Below, piece by piece: positions 1 through 11,739 of a stretch of DNA of 64,000 bases; position 1 is the first letter of the stretch; each line of letters starts with the position of its first letter. The DNA is from Dipteris shenzhenensis (taxonomy: Eukaryota; Polypodiophyta; Polypodiopsida; Gleicheniales). Under the pieces are notes generated by a model that was given only the letters and a program-made list of their open reading frames with translations, searched no databases and was not told the origin of the DNA. Both the position numbers and the translations under genes were made by a program. The stretch lies in assembly GCA_047967505.1 (NCBI GenBank), contig CM106540.1; one strand, given 5' to 3'.

Positions 1-485
1 ATGACACTTGGCTAGTGAAAGCTGCTTTCAAGTCGTCTTTCACAGGGCCATCTAGAACCTCTGCCAAAATGGTAAAGTCAAACACGCAAATAGTGTTCTT
101 TGCCTTTAAGAATGACACATTTTCTTAAGATGTACATCACCACACCTTCATCATTAAATTCTTGGACAAGCTGAGTTAACGTCGGTTTCCTTTCATTAAC
201 AAATGAAAGCTGTGCAACAATTTATGCAAGAGTAAGTGCAATGTTAATTACTTTGAGTTCCAATCATCAAATTAGAGAATGTAGGTTTAACTTACCGCAG
301 CCCTGTCCTCATTTCGTGGTCCATCTGCAACAATTATTTGGTCAGCCATCCCCTCCTCATTTGCGACTTTGATGATGACTATTGCAATTGTCCCCCATCA
401 CTTGTGCAATGCTCAGCTTTGCGATGGTCATCATCTCAGCTGCCCATTGAACATATGTACAGAAGGAATGGTGATTTGGCAATAG

Positions 486-1009
486 TCAAAGATTTCCTTC
501 GAAGGGTTCTCCCCTAATGATGCATGTGGTTGCATCAACGAGTAGAGAGAACTTGGAAGTACCATGTTCAAATGGGCCTTTCACTACAACACTAGCACCT
601 TCTACTCTATAAAATTCCCCAACTTGTAAGAAGTTTACAAATTGATGAATATAGGTAGAAGGAATAAGTAGTGTGATTACATGTGTGAACAAAACTTATC
701 GATAAAGTCTCCTTTTAGAAAGGTGGGGTACTTAGGATTTGATACTTTATACGTACCATATTTGGAAAGTAATTTGCCTTCAAAGACAAATCTTTCAGCA
801 TTATAATCTGAAAGCTTGGTTATTGGAATTGACACTAAGGAATTTCCACCTCCTATAAAGTTCTCCTTTGAAGGAATGATAGCTTTGGCTATAGATGAAA
901 CATTATAAAAGGATGGTTGAAATTGATTGACATGATTACGAACATTATGAGAATTCACTTCGTCATTCTCTTCCTTGCTATTGAGTTGTTTGCTAGCTGC
1001 AAATGCCAA
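486..1009 (-). pseudogene. RPA70-like OB-fold fragment (Helitron-associated type)
   Basis: Two overlapping minus-strand reading frames (1009-677 and 692-486) together resemble the DNA-binding domain A of the large subunit of replication protein A. The first contains IPITKLSDYNAERFVFEGKL, like the start of DBD-A (IxxLNPYQxxWTIKARV). The second contains HQFVNFLQVGEFYRVEGASV, like DQFYDxIEVGKVYxISxGSL. The frame change near 680-692 is either a frameshift or an unseen intron. Neither frame has a convincing ATG. RPA70 binds single-stranded DNA in replication, and plant Helitrons often carry RPA-like genes. A helicase fragment of Helitron/Pif1 type lies 400 bp away on the other strand, so a Helitron origin fits better than a host RPA gene. 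Identification rests on motif resemblance only. Confidence 0.5.
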
Positions 1010-1396
1010 TACAAATGAAAGTGATGCAAATTATTGCCCGAAAACAATACTTAAAGTATTACAAATTATTAAGGGTGCACTTAATGTAATACAATAAAAT
1101 GAAATCCTTTGCAAATAATAATTCTTCATAATAGCTTCCAAATGTTTCACAATAATAGAATTTCAATAGATGATAACTAGAAAACAATAGTATAGGCACT
1201 AATAGGTCAACATCATAATGTTGTGTACCAATACTTTAAAAAAGCAAATCAATAATTCAATAAGCAAACATAGGTTTTTTGTGGGGGTTCAATCAATGAT
1301 GATAACATTGTTTTCTCTTTTCTTTGGTGTGCAATTCATTGGTTCCTCTTGAACTGAACACCTAGTGTGACTTTGGGACACACATGAGAAGTTATC

Positions 1397-1849
1397 GTGG
1401 ACTTAAAGCTAACGTACTCCAGATGTTTTCGAACTAGCTTCTTCACTGGCAAAAACAAAAGAACAAAAGAGAATACAATCAATATTAATTACTTCCCAGA
1501 ATTTGCCTACATAAGAATAAAAGCTCACCTTGGGCATAAGCTTCTTCAGCCACTTCTTGAAATGAGCTTAATTTCAAATAGGGAAAACTACTTGAATACG
1601 GAGTGCAGAAATCAATTTCCCTTGCAACCTGTAGCAGCTAGAATAATCCATCATTCCCAAGGACTATCCATGGAAACACTTGCATTTGACCCATCCTTCA
1701 TTAAGGCACATGGTCTTAAATACACTGCTCTTTCATGTGCCCGCAACCCAAACAACCTTCACCTTCTCAACCCCATCCAAAAAAAGCACATCAAAGTCGA
1801 CATTAATGTTCTCCAAGAAATTAGACGTCTAAGAAATGAAAAACCATAG
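1397..1849 (+). pseudogene. Pif1/Helitron helicase C-terminal fragment
   Basis: The last 95 codons match the end of Pif1-like and Helitron helicases. QFPLQPVAARIIHHSQGLSM is the motif V region (typically ACARTIHxAQGLT). It is followed by AFDPSFIKAHGLKYTALSCA, the motif VI region (typically HGxxYVALSRxR), and a tail ending LQEIRRLRNEKP. Two things indicate decay: the upstream helicase motifs I-IV are absent, and the arginine after YTALS is replaced by cysteine. The reading frame opens with a non-ATG codon and its first 50 residues are unlike helicases. In Helitrons this domain unwinds DNA during rolling-circle transposition. The RPA-like fragment at 486-1009 is consistent with one broken element. 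I could not fix the CTRR 3' end. Confidence 0.7.
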
Positions 1850-2565
1850 ATTACAGACCAATAAAACTTCTCTCTACAAAATAACAACCATATGACTTTA
1901 CAATCTCTAAACACACGAGCACTCGGTTCACATTATGAGTCCTAAAAGAACTTTCTACCAATATTTTGCTATGTTGGATAAAAGCTTTTACCTCTAACAT
2001 AAACCTATCCATAAATAGACTTTGAGAGATGTCAGGACCACACTCAATTAGCTCGATGCCTTCTCACAAATAAGGCTCATTAGCACTACCTCCTTAAAGG
2101 TTTATAGTGAAGGATTAATGAAACTATTTTATGAATTTCCAAGTATCTATTTAACTAAGTAGTGTGGTTCAAATCATTGCCATTTATAGAGATTAGCTCC
2201 CTACAAAAATTCTCTTTTCATAGCCCAACCCCCTTTAAGAAATCGTTTGCTTTCTTTTTTGCATCCAAAATTGCCGGCTTTATCACTATAGCACACTCAC
2301 TTTTGCACTCTTGTTGCTCTAGTCTTGCTAGAATCTAATATCTTTAATTAGACCAAAGCTTATATCTCTATTGTAAAAGTGCCAGCACCAAACCCTTCAT
2401 GTGCAAAGTCACTATATTCACCTTTGAATTCATAATATGAATCGATAGATCCTTGCGTTCATATATGAACAGAGACTTGTACTAATAGATGTGCTGTCAC
2501 CACACTTTCTTAACAACAAGTGCGACATGAGAAATCGACATTCAATTGGCAAATTAATCTACCTG

Positions 2566-3191
2566 CAGGATGGGGGCCCAAAGTTGTATTCGACGACTGT
2601 CGGGGGATAAAGAAGCACACGGAAGCTATCTTTCCGGCTGTCGACAAGGCTGTTTTTGTCCTTCACTTTGCTTACGCGGAAGCCTTGGCCGGCAACACTG
2701 CCAGGCATTTCTCTGTACTCCATTTTCTCTTCAAAGGACAAGCCCTTATGGAACTCCTCGCTGACGCGTGTTAGCGTCTCCAGAAGCGCCGGTGAGATGC
2801 CATGGTTGATAACATGAAAGGTACCCCGGTTCCTCAAGCTTTGCATTACCTCTTCGACGATCCGAGGCGGGCCACCGGAGTGGAGGCCAGCCAGATCGAC
2901 GATGGGGATATTTCCAACCTGCAGGTGGCTCTGGGGAGCAGGATGCCAGTCATCTGTGACGTCTGGGAGGGAATGGAGAGGAGTTGGATGTTGAGGTTGG
3001 AGCTGAGAAACTGTCATGCAAGCTACAGATGGTGGCAAAGTCGGTGGAGGGATACCACAGAAATTTTCGAGCGAAGCACTGGGAGGAGCCGGATCGTGAA
3101 GCTGGAGGTCGAGGAACCGATCCAGGAGGTTGGAGAGGGGACGCGTGGGAGCCAAGGTTATGTGGGTTGATGCAGCAGGAGGTGGCGCCAT
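2566..3191 (-). CDS. 2-oxoglutarate/Fe(II) dioxygenase, first exon
   Basis: The frame encodes the N-terminal half of a plant 2-oxoglutarate-dependent dioxygenase, a soluble enzyme family of hormone and specialised metabolism. The DIOX_N domain is recognisable: IPIVDLAGLHSG, then GTFHVINHGISPALLETLTR, a helix with EEFHKGLSFEEKMEY, and QGFRVSKVKDKNSLVDSRKD. The first in-frame ATG is at 3191 (MAPPPAAST). The exon ends at a good donor, CTGCAG|GTAGAT, near 2566. The catalytic HxD...H and RxS motifs belong to later exons, which are not in the 2.5 kb that remains towards position 1. Either intron 1 is long and carries the Helitron debris, with the other exons outside the window, or this is a captured or truncated exon. 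The frame itself is free of stops. Confidence 0.65.
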
Positions 3192-3592
3192 TATGAGAAG
3201 AGTGGAAGACGAAGACGACGACGACGAAGAAGTAGCTGCAGTAGAGCATCCACGAACGTTAGATCCCCAGCATGGAATAGGTCGCAGATGACTTTCTTTA
3301 GGCAGGTAGCATTCTGCCACCAAAGGAAATACTTTCTTCTCGTTCAGCCACGTATCATAATTTTATCATTTGGAAATACAAATATTAAAATGACCAGAAA
3401 ACCTCCACGTCTCCTTTTTCATTAGCCACGCAGCATTGTGGAATCAAATGAAAACAAGGTGACTTTCATTTAGTAGGCCTGCCCTAGTCAATGTTTAAAG
3501 ATGTGTAAACAAGGGAATGGTTGGACCAATATATGTAGTTTGTTCCGCTTAGAATTGTTGCTTTTTTTATGTTTGTCAAGATATGGTGCATT

Positions 3593-3601
3593 TGGGGGGG
3601 G

Positions 3602-3644
<43 letters not shown>

Positions 3645-3650
3645 GGGGGT
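3593..3650. repeat. (G)n(GA)n microsatellite
   Basis: A G-run leads into an uninterrupted GA dinucleotide tract of about 37 bp, followed by G-rich sequence. Short reading frames across it are artefacts of the repeat. Confidence 0.95.
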
Positions 3651-3659
3651 ACGGGGGGG

Positions 3660-4220
3660 TGTTGGTTGCAAGCAGCTCCTTTAACTCATGTCGCATGTTT
3701 TCCTTGCATCGAAGGTATCAAATATTTAAAAGTGAGTATTTTTATATGTGTGTACAATACCTATTCACATTGTTGCGGTAGTACTAGTGTGTTCTTACTT
3801 TGCCAAAACTTTGTGGAGTCAATAGTTATAAAGCCACTTGCATGGAGTTTGATTGTTGCATTAGGGCCTCTTTCCACCATGTCCTTAAACTACTTTACAT
3901 CCAAAACATACACAAAGAGCGTTGAAAGTCAAGCTTAATAATATCTTGGATTATGCCACAATAATCATCCATGGCTCCATTGGCTCCCTCAAAGCTAGCA
4001 ATGATGCCGCAATCTTGTGTGTTTCTCTTATCATCAATCCAGTTGTTCAAAAATGCTTGCCCTCACACCATATAGCATTGAACATAGTACACTACGCCAA
4101 GATAAAATCAATTAAATAAGCAATCTAAATTGTTGAAAGCTCCTAACTTATGCATAACATTCTGTATACCGACCTTGCTCATACATCCCCTAGCATACTC
4201 CCATTCTTCCATTGTGATAT
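3660..4220. other. Intergenic, no gene seen
   Basis: AT-rich DNA between the GA repeat and the CACTA remnant. Its 3' part may still be decayed CACTA downstream sequence, but I found no domain motif to support that. Confidence 0.4.
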
Positions 4221-4239
4221 GCATCCCCTCATCTCTCTC

Positions 4240-6190
4240 TGCTCTCTCCATTTCATCAAGTAGCCAATCCACATGAATATCATTTGGAAGTGCTCTTAGA
4301 TGCTGAGGTTATGGCACACGAGATCCGTTGTGTGTACGAAAGAGGGCCCTTTCTCCATGTCTTCTTGCCTTTGCATCCTCGTATCTTGTCACCCATCTTT
4401 TCATCACGTCACTATTAAGCATGCAATAGAGGTTGATATTATTAAGCAACTCTGTGTCCATTACTTTGCTGTGTGGACTTTCCCTTGAGGCACAATAGAG
4501 GTCATCCTTAGGTCTTCATCATCTCTCCATGTTTGTGGGAGAGAGCTATCCACATCAACAAGAAACTCAGAAATATATCCAAGTGACTCTTGTACCAACC
4601 AACCCTCAACCATGCTACCTTCGGGTCTTGCATTTTGTCTCACAAAACCCTTCAAGGTCTTCATGAAGCGCTCGAGGAAGAACAACCATCGTGCATGTAT
4701 AGTACCGCATATAGCAATCTCATCCACTAAATGCACTATGAGATGTAGTTGGCTTGTGAGAATAGAATGTGGAAATGTCTCCTCCACTAAACAAACCACC
4801 TCCACTGACACAACTCAAGCATTCTCAAGTGTTGTGGGATCTATTTCCTTTGAGCTCACATACCTAGAAAGGAAAAAGTACGCAATATTAGCAATATGAA
4901 TACCTTGCATCTTGTAAAGTACCTCACAAGCTCGCCCATCTTGTAAATACAATATTCACATTTTGTATCTTGTAAAGTACCTCACAAGCTCGCCCATCTT
5001 GTAAATACAATCCTTCATGTCCTTCGATGCACTACGAGAAATGTTAGTAGGTAGTATGAACTGAACACACGAGGAATGGTTGATTAGTTGCTTCTAATTC
5101 ACTCACAAATTTGGAAAGAAAAAGATATTATACACATAACATACTTACTTGGAGCATCTTGTGCCAATCATGAGATTTCAAGCCATATAATTGATCTACA
5201 CCTCTTTTCTTGCTCTTTGTGAAGGCCCTCTTCAAACACCTCATGCATCCAGTGGGAGTACAAATTGTAGTGATAGCTCACTTCATTGCCACCATCTCTA
5301 GCTTTGATAACCTCCACGATGCACGAGGTAAAAAAACACGCCCATTTGGCCTCTCTTATGTGGCCAAGCTTCACGCATCCTCCCTGTGGTGCATAGATCC
5401 TCCCTTATGCCTGTAGAATCTCATGTCCCATTCAAATGTTCCCAAATGGTAGACGCCACATTCTTGAAGATATGCATGGGATCAAGTAGGTGATTGATCT
5501 TGAGGTGGGACCAATATGGTAAACGATAAAAGATGGAGTATCTAAACAAAAGCTGGTGTTAGCGGGCAATCTTAATTTCCTGCCAATATAGCACACAATA
5601 GTTACAAACCTGTATCGGCTCATGCCAAGTGGTGGAGGAGTCGTGGAACCATCCCAAATTCTCATCCAATCTCCCGTAATGAGTGACTATGGGGGGACTT
5701 CATTCCAAGGGGCGACATATCTAGGATGATCACGTGGGAGAAATCGATGGTGATCCTCATAGATGACCTTATTCAATGCGTTTGCCCATGAGGCAACTAG
5801 CGAAGGACCATAAACAGGACATGCATGGTAACCCGATGTAGTGAGACCTAAACAATAGACGCAATTAAGAGTTGAAGGTGGGTTCAAGGTGCCACATTGA
5901 TTGCCTACTCATAATTAAAAGTGCAATGCTTACCTGAATAGTCACCATAGCCTGGGAAGTCATGCATCGTCCACATCAAGACTGCTTTGCAGTTGAAGTC
6001 TCATGATGATGAGGGAGGACTGCTCACATCATGCACCTTGATACCTCTCCAAAGTATCTCTAGCTCGTCAATCAAAGGCTCCAAATAAACATCAGGATTT
6101 TTTACTTTATGTTTCCCTGGAATTAGAAGGGATAACCTTCTGCAATATCTTTCTTCTTGCATAATTTGGTGTCAAAATGGGCTGTGCACC
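4240..6190 (-). pseudogene. CACTA (En/Spm) tnp2 transposase, decayed
   Basis: Read on the minus strand, pieces in several frames follow the order of a tnp2 transposase. Near 6120-6000: LIPGKHKVKNPDVYLEPLID and a WRGIKVHD segment. Near 5975-5945: MWTMHDFPGYGD. Near 5880-5690: a cysteine-containing GYHACPVYG segment followed by HHRFLPRDHP. Near 4770-4490: the DUF4218 domain (ILTSQLHLIVHLVDEIAICG, ARWLFFLERFMKTLKGFVR, ARPEGSMVEG). Near 4470-4240: a C-terminal part with INLYCMLNSDV and WVTRYEDAKARRHGE. Tnp2 is the DDE transposase of CACTA elements. Multiple stops and frame changes show it is dead. Its 5' part is missing where the gypsy remnant begins at about 6.2 kb. No CACTA termini were identified. 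Confidence 0.8.
4911..5012. repeat. 43-bp direct duplication
   Basis: The same 43-bp sequence beginning CTTGTAAAGTACCTCACAAG occurs at 4911-4953 and again at 4970-5012 (period 59). It lies inside the CACTA remnant. Confidence 0.9.
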
Positions 6191-6251
6191 TTTTTTGATA
6201 AGATTCCAAGTTTTGTAAGGCCTATAACCTGCATTCATCCAAGGCTTCTAG

Positions 6252-8320
6252 CTATACCAAGCATTGAGCATAGGCATCCTCTTGTCCTTCTTTTCTTGTA
6301 ACAGCAATGCGAAGACTATGTATCTCCAATTCAATGGGCAAAATGGCTTCTAATCCATACACTAGTTGGAATGGTGTAAACCCAATAGCTAGCTTGTGTG
6401 TGGTTCTGTAAGCCCATAAAACTTCTACCAAGTGCCTATCCCAATGCCTTTTCTTGGTGTCTACAAGCTTTCCCATTGAATTGCACAATAATCCATTTGT
6501 TTTCTGAGTCAAGCCATTACATTAGGGATAGTATGGCATGGACATGCTATGATTTATCTTTATCTTATGCACCACATCTTCAATTAGTTCATTTTTAAAA
6601 GAGGTTCCTCCATTAGTGAGAATTTCCAAAGGACAACCAAAGCGTGAACAAATTTTATCAAAGAGAAATTTTGCAACTGTGCTTGCCTTGCTATTGATTG
6701 TGGCCTTGGCCTCTGCCCACCGAGTCGCATAATCAATGGCCACCAATAAATAATGCTTGCCCTGAGGAGCGAGGGAGTGGTCCCAGAAAGTCCAACCCCC
6801 ACCTCTCAAATGGTCCATATGCTGGAATAGGCTTCAAGGGCCTAGGAATTAATTGTCGCCTTTCAAACTTTTGGCATACTTTGCAACTTTGACACCATTC
6901 ATATACATCCTTATGGAGGTGTGCCAAGAGTAACCAACATTAAGAATTCTCCTAGCTATGCTTGCTAAATCAAAATGACTAGAGCATTCATGACACATTT
7001 CTAGGATTCTCCTTGTCTCCATGGGAAGGACCGCTCGATAGAGCACCTTGTCTTTTTCCAGTTTATAAAGAATGTCATCAACAATAGTATAAGGACAAGC
7101 CTTTCTTACCAATCTCTGCTTCTGTTGTGGAGTTAACCCTCAAGGAAACATGCGTTCTTCCACATACTGTTGAACATCTTGCAGTTCTGATCATCCAGTG
7201 TCTACCAAAGAAACCACCCCCCGGTCTTGTACTACAATGGCTTGAGTAGCTAACTCATCTGCCCTTTGATTTTCTTTTCTGTTTATATGAACAAACTTAC
7301 AAAAATCAAATTGACTACATAGTGCCATAGCCTTTTGATCAAGCTCCTTCAAATGAGGACTTCTTGTCCTGTAATGCCCTTGCATTTGCTTTATAATAAG
7401 GTGAGAATCTCCTCTTACTTCCAATTCTTTCACTTGACTTTGAAGACAACACTCCAAACCAAGAATCAAAGCATTATACTCAGCTGCATTGTTAGTTTGT
7501 GATACCTGGAAGCTCTTGTCCTCTTGCCCACACCTCTTGACCTTCAAAATTCATCAAGACTATCCCCTTGGCTCCTTGTTGGCATGAAGGACTAAAAGCC
7601 CCATCAAAATACAAAACAAGAGCTGTTGGTGGTGTATCCCTTTCATCTTTAATGTTCTCCTTACATTTCTTTCCTTCTCCTAGATCCTCCCGTCCTGTGA
7701 GCAAATCTGCCATAATGGACATAGTGGTATTTTCAGTGACAAAAGAGAAAGAGAACTCTTGAAGCTCTGACAACCATTTTGCAAATCTCCCCCCAGAATT
7801 AGGCTTGTGAACTAGATATACTAATACAGACTGAGAGGTAAGGAAGAAAAATGGCCAAGGTAATAAATAGGAACGAAACATTCTGACTAAAAACACCAAA
7901 GAGAGGGCTTGTTGCTCCATTTCTTCATACTTTTTTTCCACCTCTATAAGCTATTGGCTGGCATAATAGATGGGTTGCATTCTACTTGCCTCTCCTTTTT
8001 GTAGTAATATAGCACCAACTAAATGCAAAGATACACTTGGATTTACATAAAAGTCTTGAGAGCAATCAAGGGGCTTCAATATTGGGCCCTTACTCATGGC
8101 CTCCTTAAGTTGTTGAAAAGAATCCACACCCCATTGGAAAGAAACTCCTTTTCTTGTCAATAAGTTCATGGGATGCACTATCTTTGTGAAATCATCCCAA
8201 AAGCGTTGATAATACTTGTTCTTTCCTAGAATTAAAATCATAGTCAGCAATGGGGAAAAGAAGTCATAAAGAATGAGCCACAAAAGTTCCTCTCCATTTT
8301 GTTTGGCCATCCACTAAGAT
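6252..8320 (-). pseudogene. Ty3/gypsy pol remnant (RT end, two RNase H, integrase), Tat-like
   Basis: Five minus-strand frames follow the order of gypsy pol. 8310-7951: the RT/RNase H junction, with KIVHPMNLLTRKGVSFQWG. 7941-7492: the RT-linked RNase H, then a second RNase H starting at LVLYFDGAFS. 7547-7191: continuation with NNAAEYNALILGLE, VRGDSHLIIKQMQG and NQRADELATQA. 7112-6733: integrase zinc-binding and linker (CQSCKVCQKFERRQ). 6818-6252: integrase core and C-terminus (AIDYATRWAEA, WAYRTTHKLAIGFTPFQLVYG). A second RNase H between the first one and integrase is the hallmark of the plant Tat lineage. The element is dead: the second integrase acidic residue reads N (ILTNGGTSF) and the third reads Q (NGLTQKTN), with a stop just before it. 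Confidence 0.85.
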
Positions 8321-9615
8321 CAATAAGCCACGCTAGATAGGTAGTACTAGTCAGCCATCTAGGTGAGGTCTCACAAAGGTGGTAGTCATGAAAGCCCATT
8401 CACTAGTGGAGAGATTCAGAAGGTTTGTGAGCTCAACAAGTGAGCAAAAATTATGACATTGGTGGTTCCAAAGATCAAGCCAAGAGCTAATATCCCTACT
8501 ATTGAGGCATTAACTAGTCTGGGACTTATTTGCACTAGTGCTACATTTGTTAACAAAGGCCCATTTGCATAGCCGTATTTAATTTCCAAAGATCCATCCC
8601 CACCTATCCGTGTTGCTCCATCTCTACTCCATGTCAAGAAAACTGATCCAATCCTTTCCTCCAGATAGTGGCCAACTTATTGAGGGTTTCAAATAGTTAG
8701 AGCTTAATAAGAAAATCCAAAAGCACAAGCTCTTGCCATTTGGTAGTCCCTTGTCCCCCATCCCCAGGATGCCCTATTGTTCAATTGAATACTAGGCAAT
8801 TATAGCCCAAAGATATAATTTATGGAGCTTCAAGAGCCATTTGGAGAAGAGATAGTCACAATTATCTTTCAATGAGTTGATGCCGAGCCCACCTACTACT
8901 TTAGGCATTGTAGCCTATGACCATGAGAATGAATGCCATTAGTGTCACATAAGAACTTCTTTAGATAAGAACTCTACTTCAGAAAGACCATCTTTTGAAA
9001 AAGGGAACACAATTGAGACATACACCAACAAAGGAGCCAATATGTGTTTGATCACCGCCGCCGTAACGTAGCGTGAGTTGTTTATCTCTCCACTTGTGGA
9101 ATTTTGCACAAATTTTTCGAAGACACCAATCAAGCCTTCACTTGATCGTAACTCCTAGACCAAGAGGACATCCAAAGTACCTGAATATTGAACTTGGACT
9201 TATAATCACAATTGAAAATGCTAAAAATAAAGTAAATTTTAGCAAGCACATGGCTAAAAAATACATGGTGTGAGTGGCAGCATCAGATGCACAAAGGAGA
9301 GAAAGCAATCTCAATAAAACCATGATCAATGTCATTGAAAACTAGTAGCTTAACCTTCATAAACAACAAAGAAAAGCATGTGCGATGGAAGAAATCCAAC
9401 ACTGGCCAAGTGTGAAGCAAAGCAGCATATATAGATTTCTCATAGTAGATAGAAGTCAACATTGAAGACAATCCAACTGCAAAGGTTTCCAGGTTTCCAA
9501 GAGTAGATACAAGTAGAGTAGAGGGGCACTTAAAAAATGGGATGGTCACGTTGTCATGGGCAAAGCGTTCACTTAAAAAATAGCACAAGTGGGTTGTCAT
9601 GGGCAAAGCCTTTAC
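8321..9615. other. No gene recognised
   Basis: Both strands hold only short unrelated frames. The stretch sits between two decayed retrotransposon fragments of the same orientation, so it may be further decayed element sequence, but no motif supports an assignment. Confidence 0.4.
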
Positions 9616-9619
9616 AGGT

Positions 9620-10835
9620 AGTTTGCCTACCTAAACATGCATTAAAAACTTTAACAACCCATTTATTGGATTTCATATAGTGTTAAAGCAAGCCATTGAC
9701 TAAAATAATGGGTGATCATCCATGGGCAACCAACATTGGCAAGTTTTGTATTAAAGCTATCATTTTGAATAAGCATCCACCATTTTTCAGCTAGCTTATT
9801 TCATCTAGCTTTGTCTTGGGTTGTACATTCGTCTTTATTAAAGATGACTCCATAGTTATGTTCTATCATTTGTCCAAATGAAAAAATATTCTTGCTAAGT
9901 TTAAGAACATAAAGGACATCATTCATCAATCCTTTCTTGCCATTATATTATTCAGGGACTGTGCCTTTCCCATAAATATGATTTGGTGTGTTATTTGCAA
10001 TGTAGATAACATTCTTGGAACCTTCTAATGGTTTGATCTTTGTAAACCAATCTGCCATATGGGATGATGCATCACTATGAATATGCCATGGATCCTGATC
10101 TTCATGATCAACATTATAACTACACTTGGCGTTTGAATCACTGTCACTCTTTTGCATTTCCTCTATCACAAGATATATTATGTCGGATTGATTGGCAACA
10201 TGACTATGACATCGATGTTCTCTATGATGATTTCCTCTTCTATGAAAATTTCCTCTATTGCTATTGGATTGACCTCCAACAATGTTAGGTTGATTGGCAT
10301 AATGACTATGATATTGATGTCCTCCATTAAAATTTCCTCTATTGATATTGGATTGACCTCCTTGGTCATATTGCTTCTTGTGGCAATTTCTTTCATAATG
10401 TTCAAACTTACTGAATGAATTTCCTCTTCCTTGAAACTTTGTTCTATTGAAATGATTTCCTTGATGATTGCCATGATTATGCTACTGATGCTTCATTTTG
10501 ATGCCAATGTCCAATTCTTTGAGATGATCTACCTCTACCTCTATTGTTGTTTGAGGCTACATATGCTTGCTCATGGATTGACCTTTTGTTTCTCATGGAT
10601 TGTTGTTTGAGGCTACAAATGCTTGCTCATGGATTGACCTTTTCTTTCTTCAATTGCTTACATTCTAAATTTTCACTGAGTAAAATTGATTATATCTCTT
10701 CAAGTGAGGGAACTGATTTTGTTTAGCAATATCTAGACTAGATTCTCATATCTTTCACCCAATCCATTAAGGATGACTTGAATGATCTTAGATGGCTTCA
10801 TAGTTTCTCCTATGGCTGATTGTTGATGTCTTAGA
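9620..10835 (-). pseudogene. Ty1/copia gag-protease remnant
   Basis: On the minus strand, 10815-10735 reads MKPSKIIQVILNGLGERYEN, the end of a UBN2-type Gag. 10560-10480 gives an arginine/glycine segment (ASNNNRGRGRS). 10420-10370 gives FEHYERNCHKK, the second half of a zinc knuckle. 10100-9948 gives DPWHIHSDASSHMADWFTKI, the copia protease site (normally WxxDSGASxHMT). It continues to 9830 with MNDVLYVLKLSKNIFSFGQM. The protease aspartate context is altered (HSDASS instead of DSGASS), and frame changes and stops occur throughout. The rest of pol is missing or unrecognisable. Confidence 0.75.
10542..10650. repeat. 57-bp tandem duplication
   Basis: ATTGTTGTTTGAGGCTAC starts at 10542 and again at 10599. 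Each copy is followed by the same segment containing GCTTGCTCATGGATTGACC. It lies in the copia gag remnant. Confidence 0.85.
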
Positions 10836-11065
10836 TTATGAGTACATCGGCATGACTAGATTCATCGATATTGTGGAAACTCAAATTGATTTGTTTTCCA
10901 AGTGTAAAAAAGAAGTGTTAGACATAGGCTCAAGTGTGGGGAGCAAACATCGTGCATGCTGGTGTGTGAAAGGAACATTCATCAACATGGTTAGGGTGAT
11001 GAAGGTTTTCATCTTCATTGGGGTTTTAGGGTCTAGAGGAGGATCTACGTTTCAGAAGTGGTATT

Positions 11066-11131
11066 AGTGTTAGAAGGAGGTTCCAAGGTTCAGAAGGAGG
11101 TTCCAAGGTTCAAAAGGGAATTCAAGGTTAG
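11066..11131. repeat. About 21-bp tandem repeat
   Basis: Three imperfect copies of a unit based on GAAGGAGGTTCCAAGGTTCA run head to tail, in otherwise non-coding DNA. Confidence 0.8.
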
Positions 11132-11506
11132 AAGGGTATCCAGGGTTCAGAATAGAGTACATGGTGGAGAACTTCTCTCCCTCATAGATCATGGGGGTCA
11201 AGGGTTGAAGAACTAATCTAAGAGGATAAGGGTTTAGGGGAAGCATAGGAGTGGGAGAGACAGAAGGTGTAAGAGAATGGGGGTGGGGGAGAGAGAGAGG
11301 ATAAGGGAGGAGAGAAGGAGAGCAGTTGCAAGGTTGGACAAGAGGGGAGTAGGAGACAAGTTTAGGACCTGTTTTTGGACATGGAGTGCAAGGGAGCATG
11401 AACACTTAGAGACAACTGCATAGAACACCAAAATAGAAGGCAACACAATGTCCCAAAGAGTGTGGTCTTCATTCCATCATGGGGTATTTATACAAGTTGG
11501 AGAGCT

Positions 11507-11735
11507 TCTCTCTCTGCATGTAGGATTGTAAGACTTTCTACTTTCATTTAGGATGTGCATGTAGAAGTTTCATGTAGGACTTGCATGTAGGACATGCATG
11601 TGGGAACTGCATGTAGGAGTTGCAAGTAGAACATGCATGTAGGAGCTGCATGTAAAACATGCATGTAGGAATTGCATGTACGAGTTGCATGTAGGACTTA
11701 CATGTAGGAACGGCATGTAGGAGTTTTTATATCGA
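11507..11735. repeat. GCATGTAGGA minisatellite
   Basis: More than fifteen imperfect head-to-tail copies of an 11-12 bp unit close to GCATGTAGGANT. The block is about 230 bp long. Reading frames through it on either strand are repeat artefacts. Confidence 0.9.
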
Positions 11736-11739
11736 TTCA

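Noticed and set aside
2520-3170. Plus-strand frames opposite the dioxygenase exon
   Set aside because: Antisense shadows; the minus frame has the clear DIOX_N motifs.
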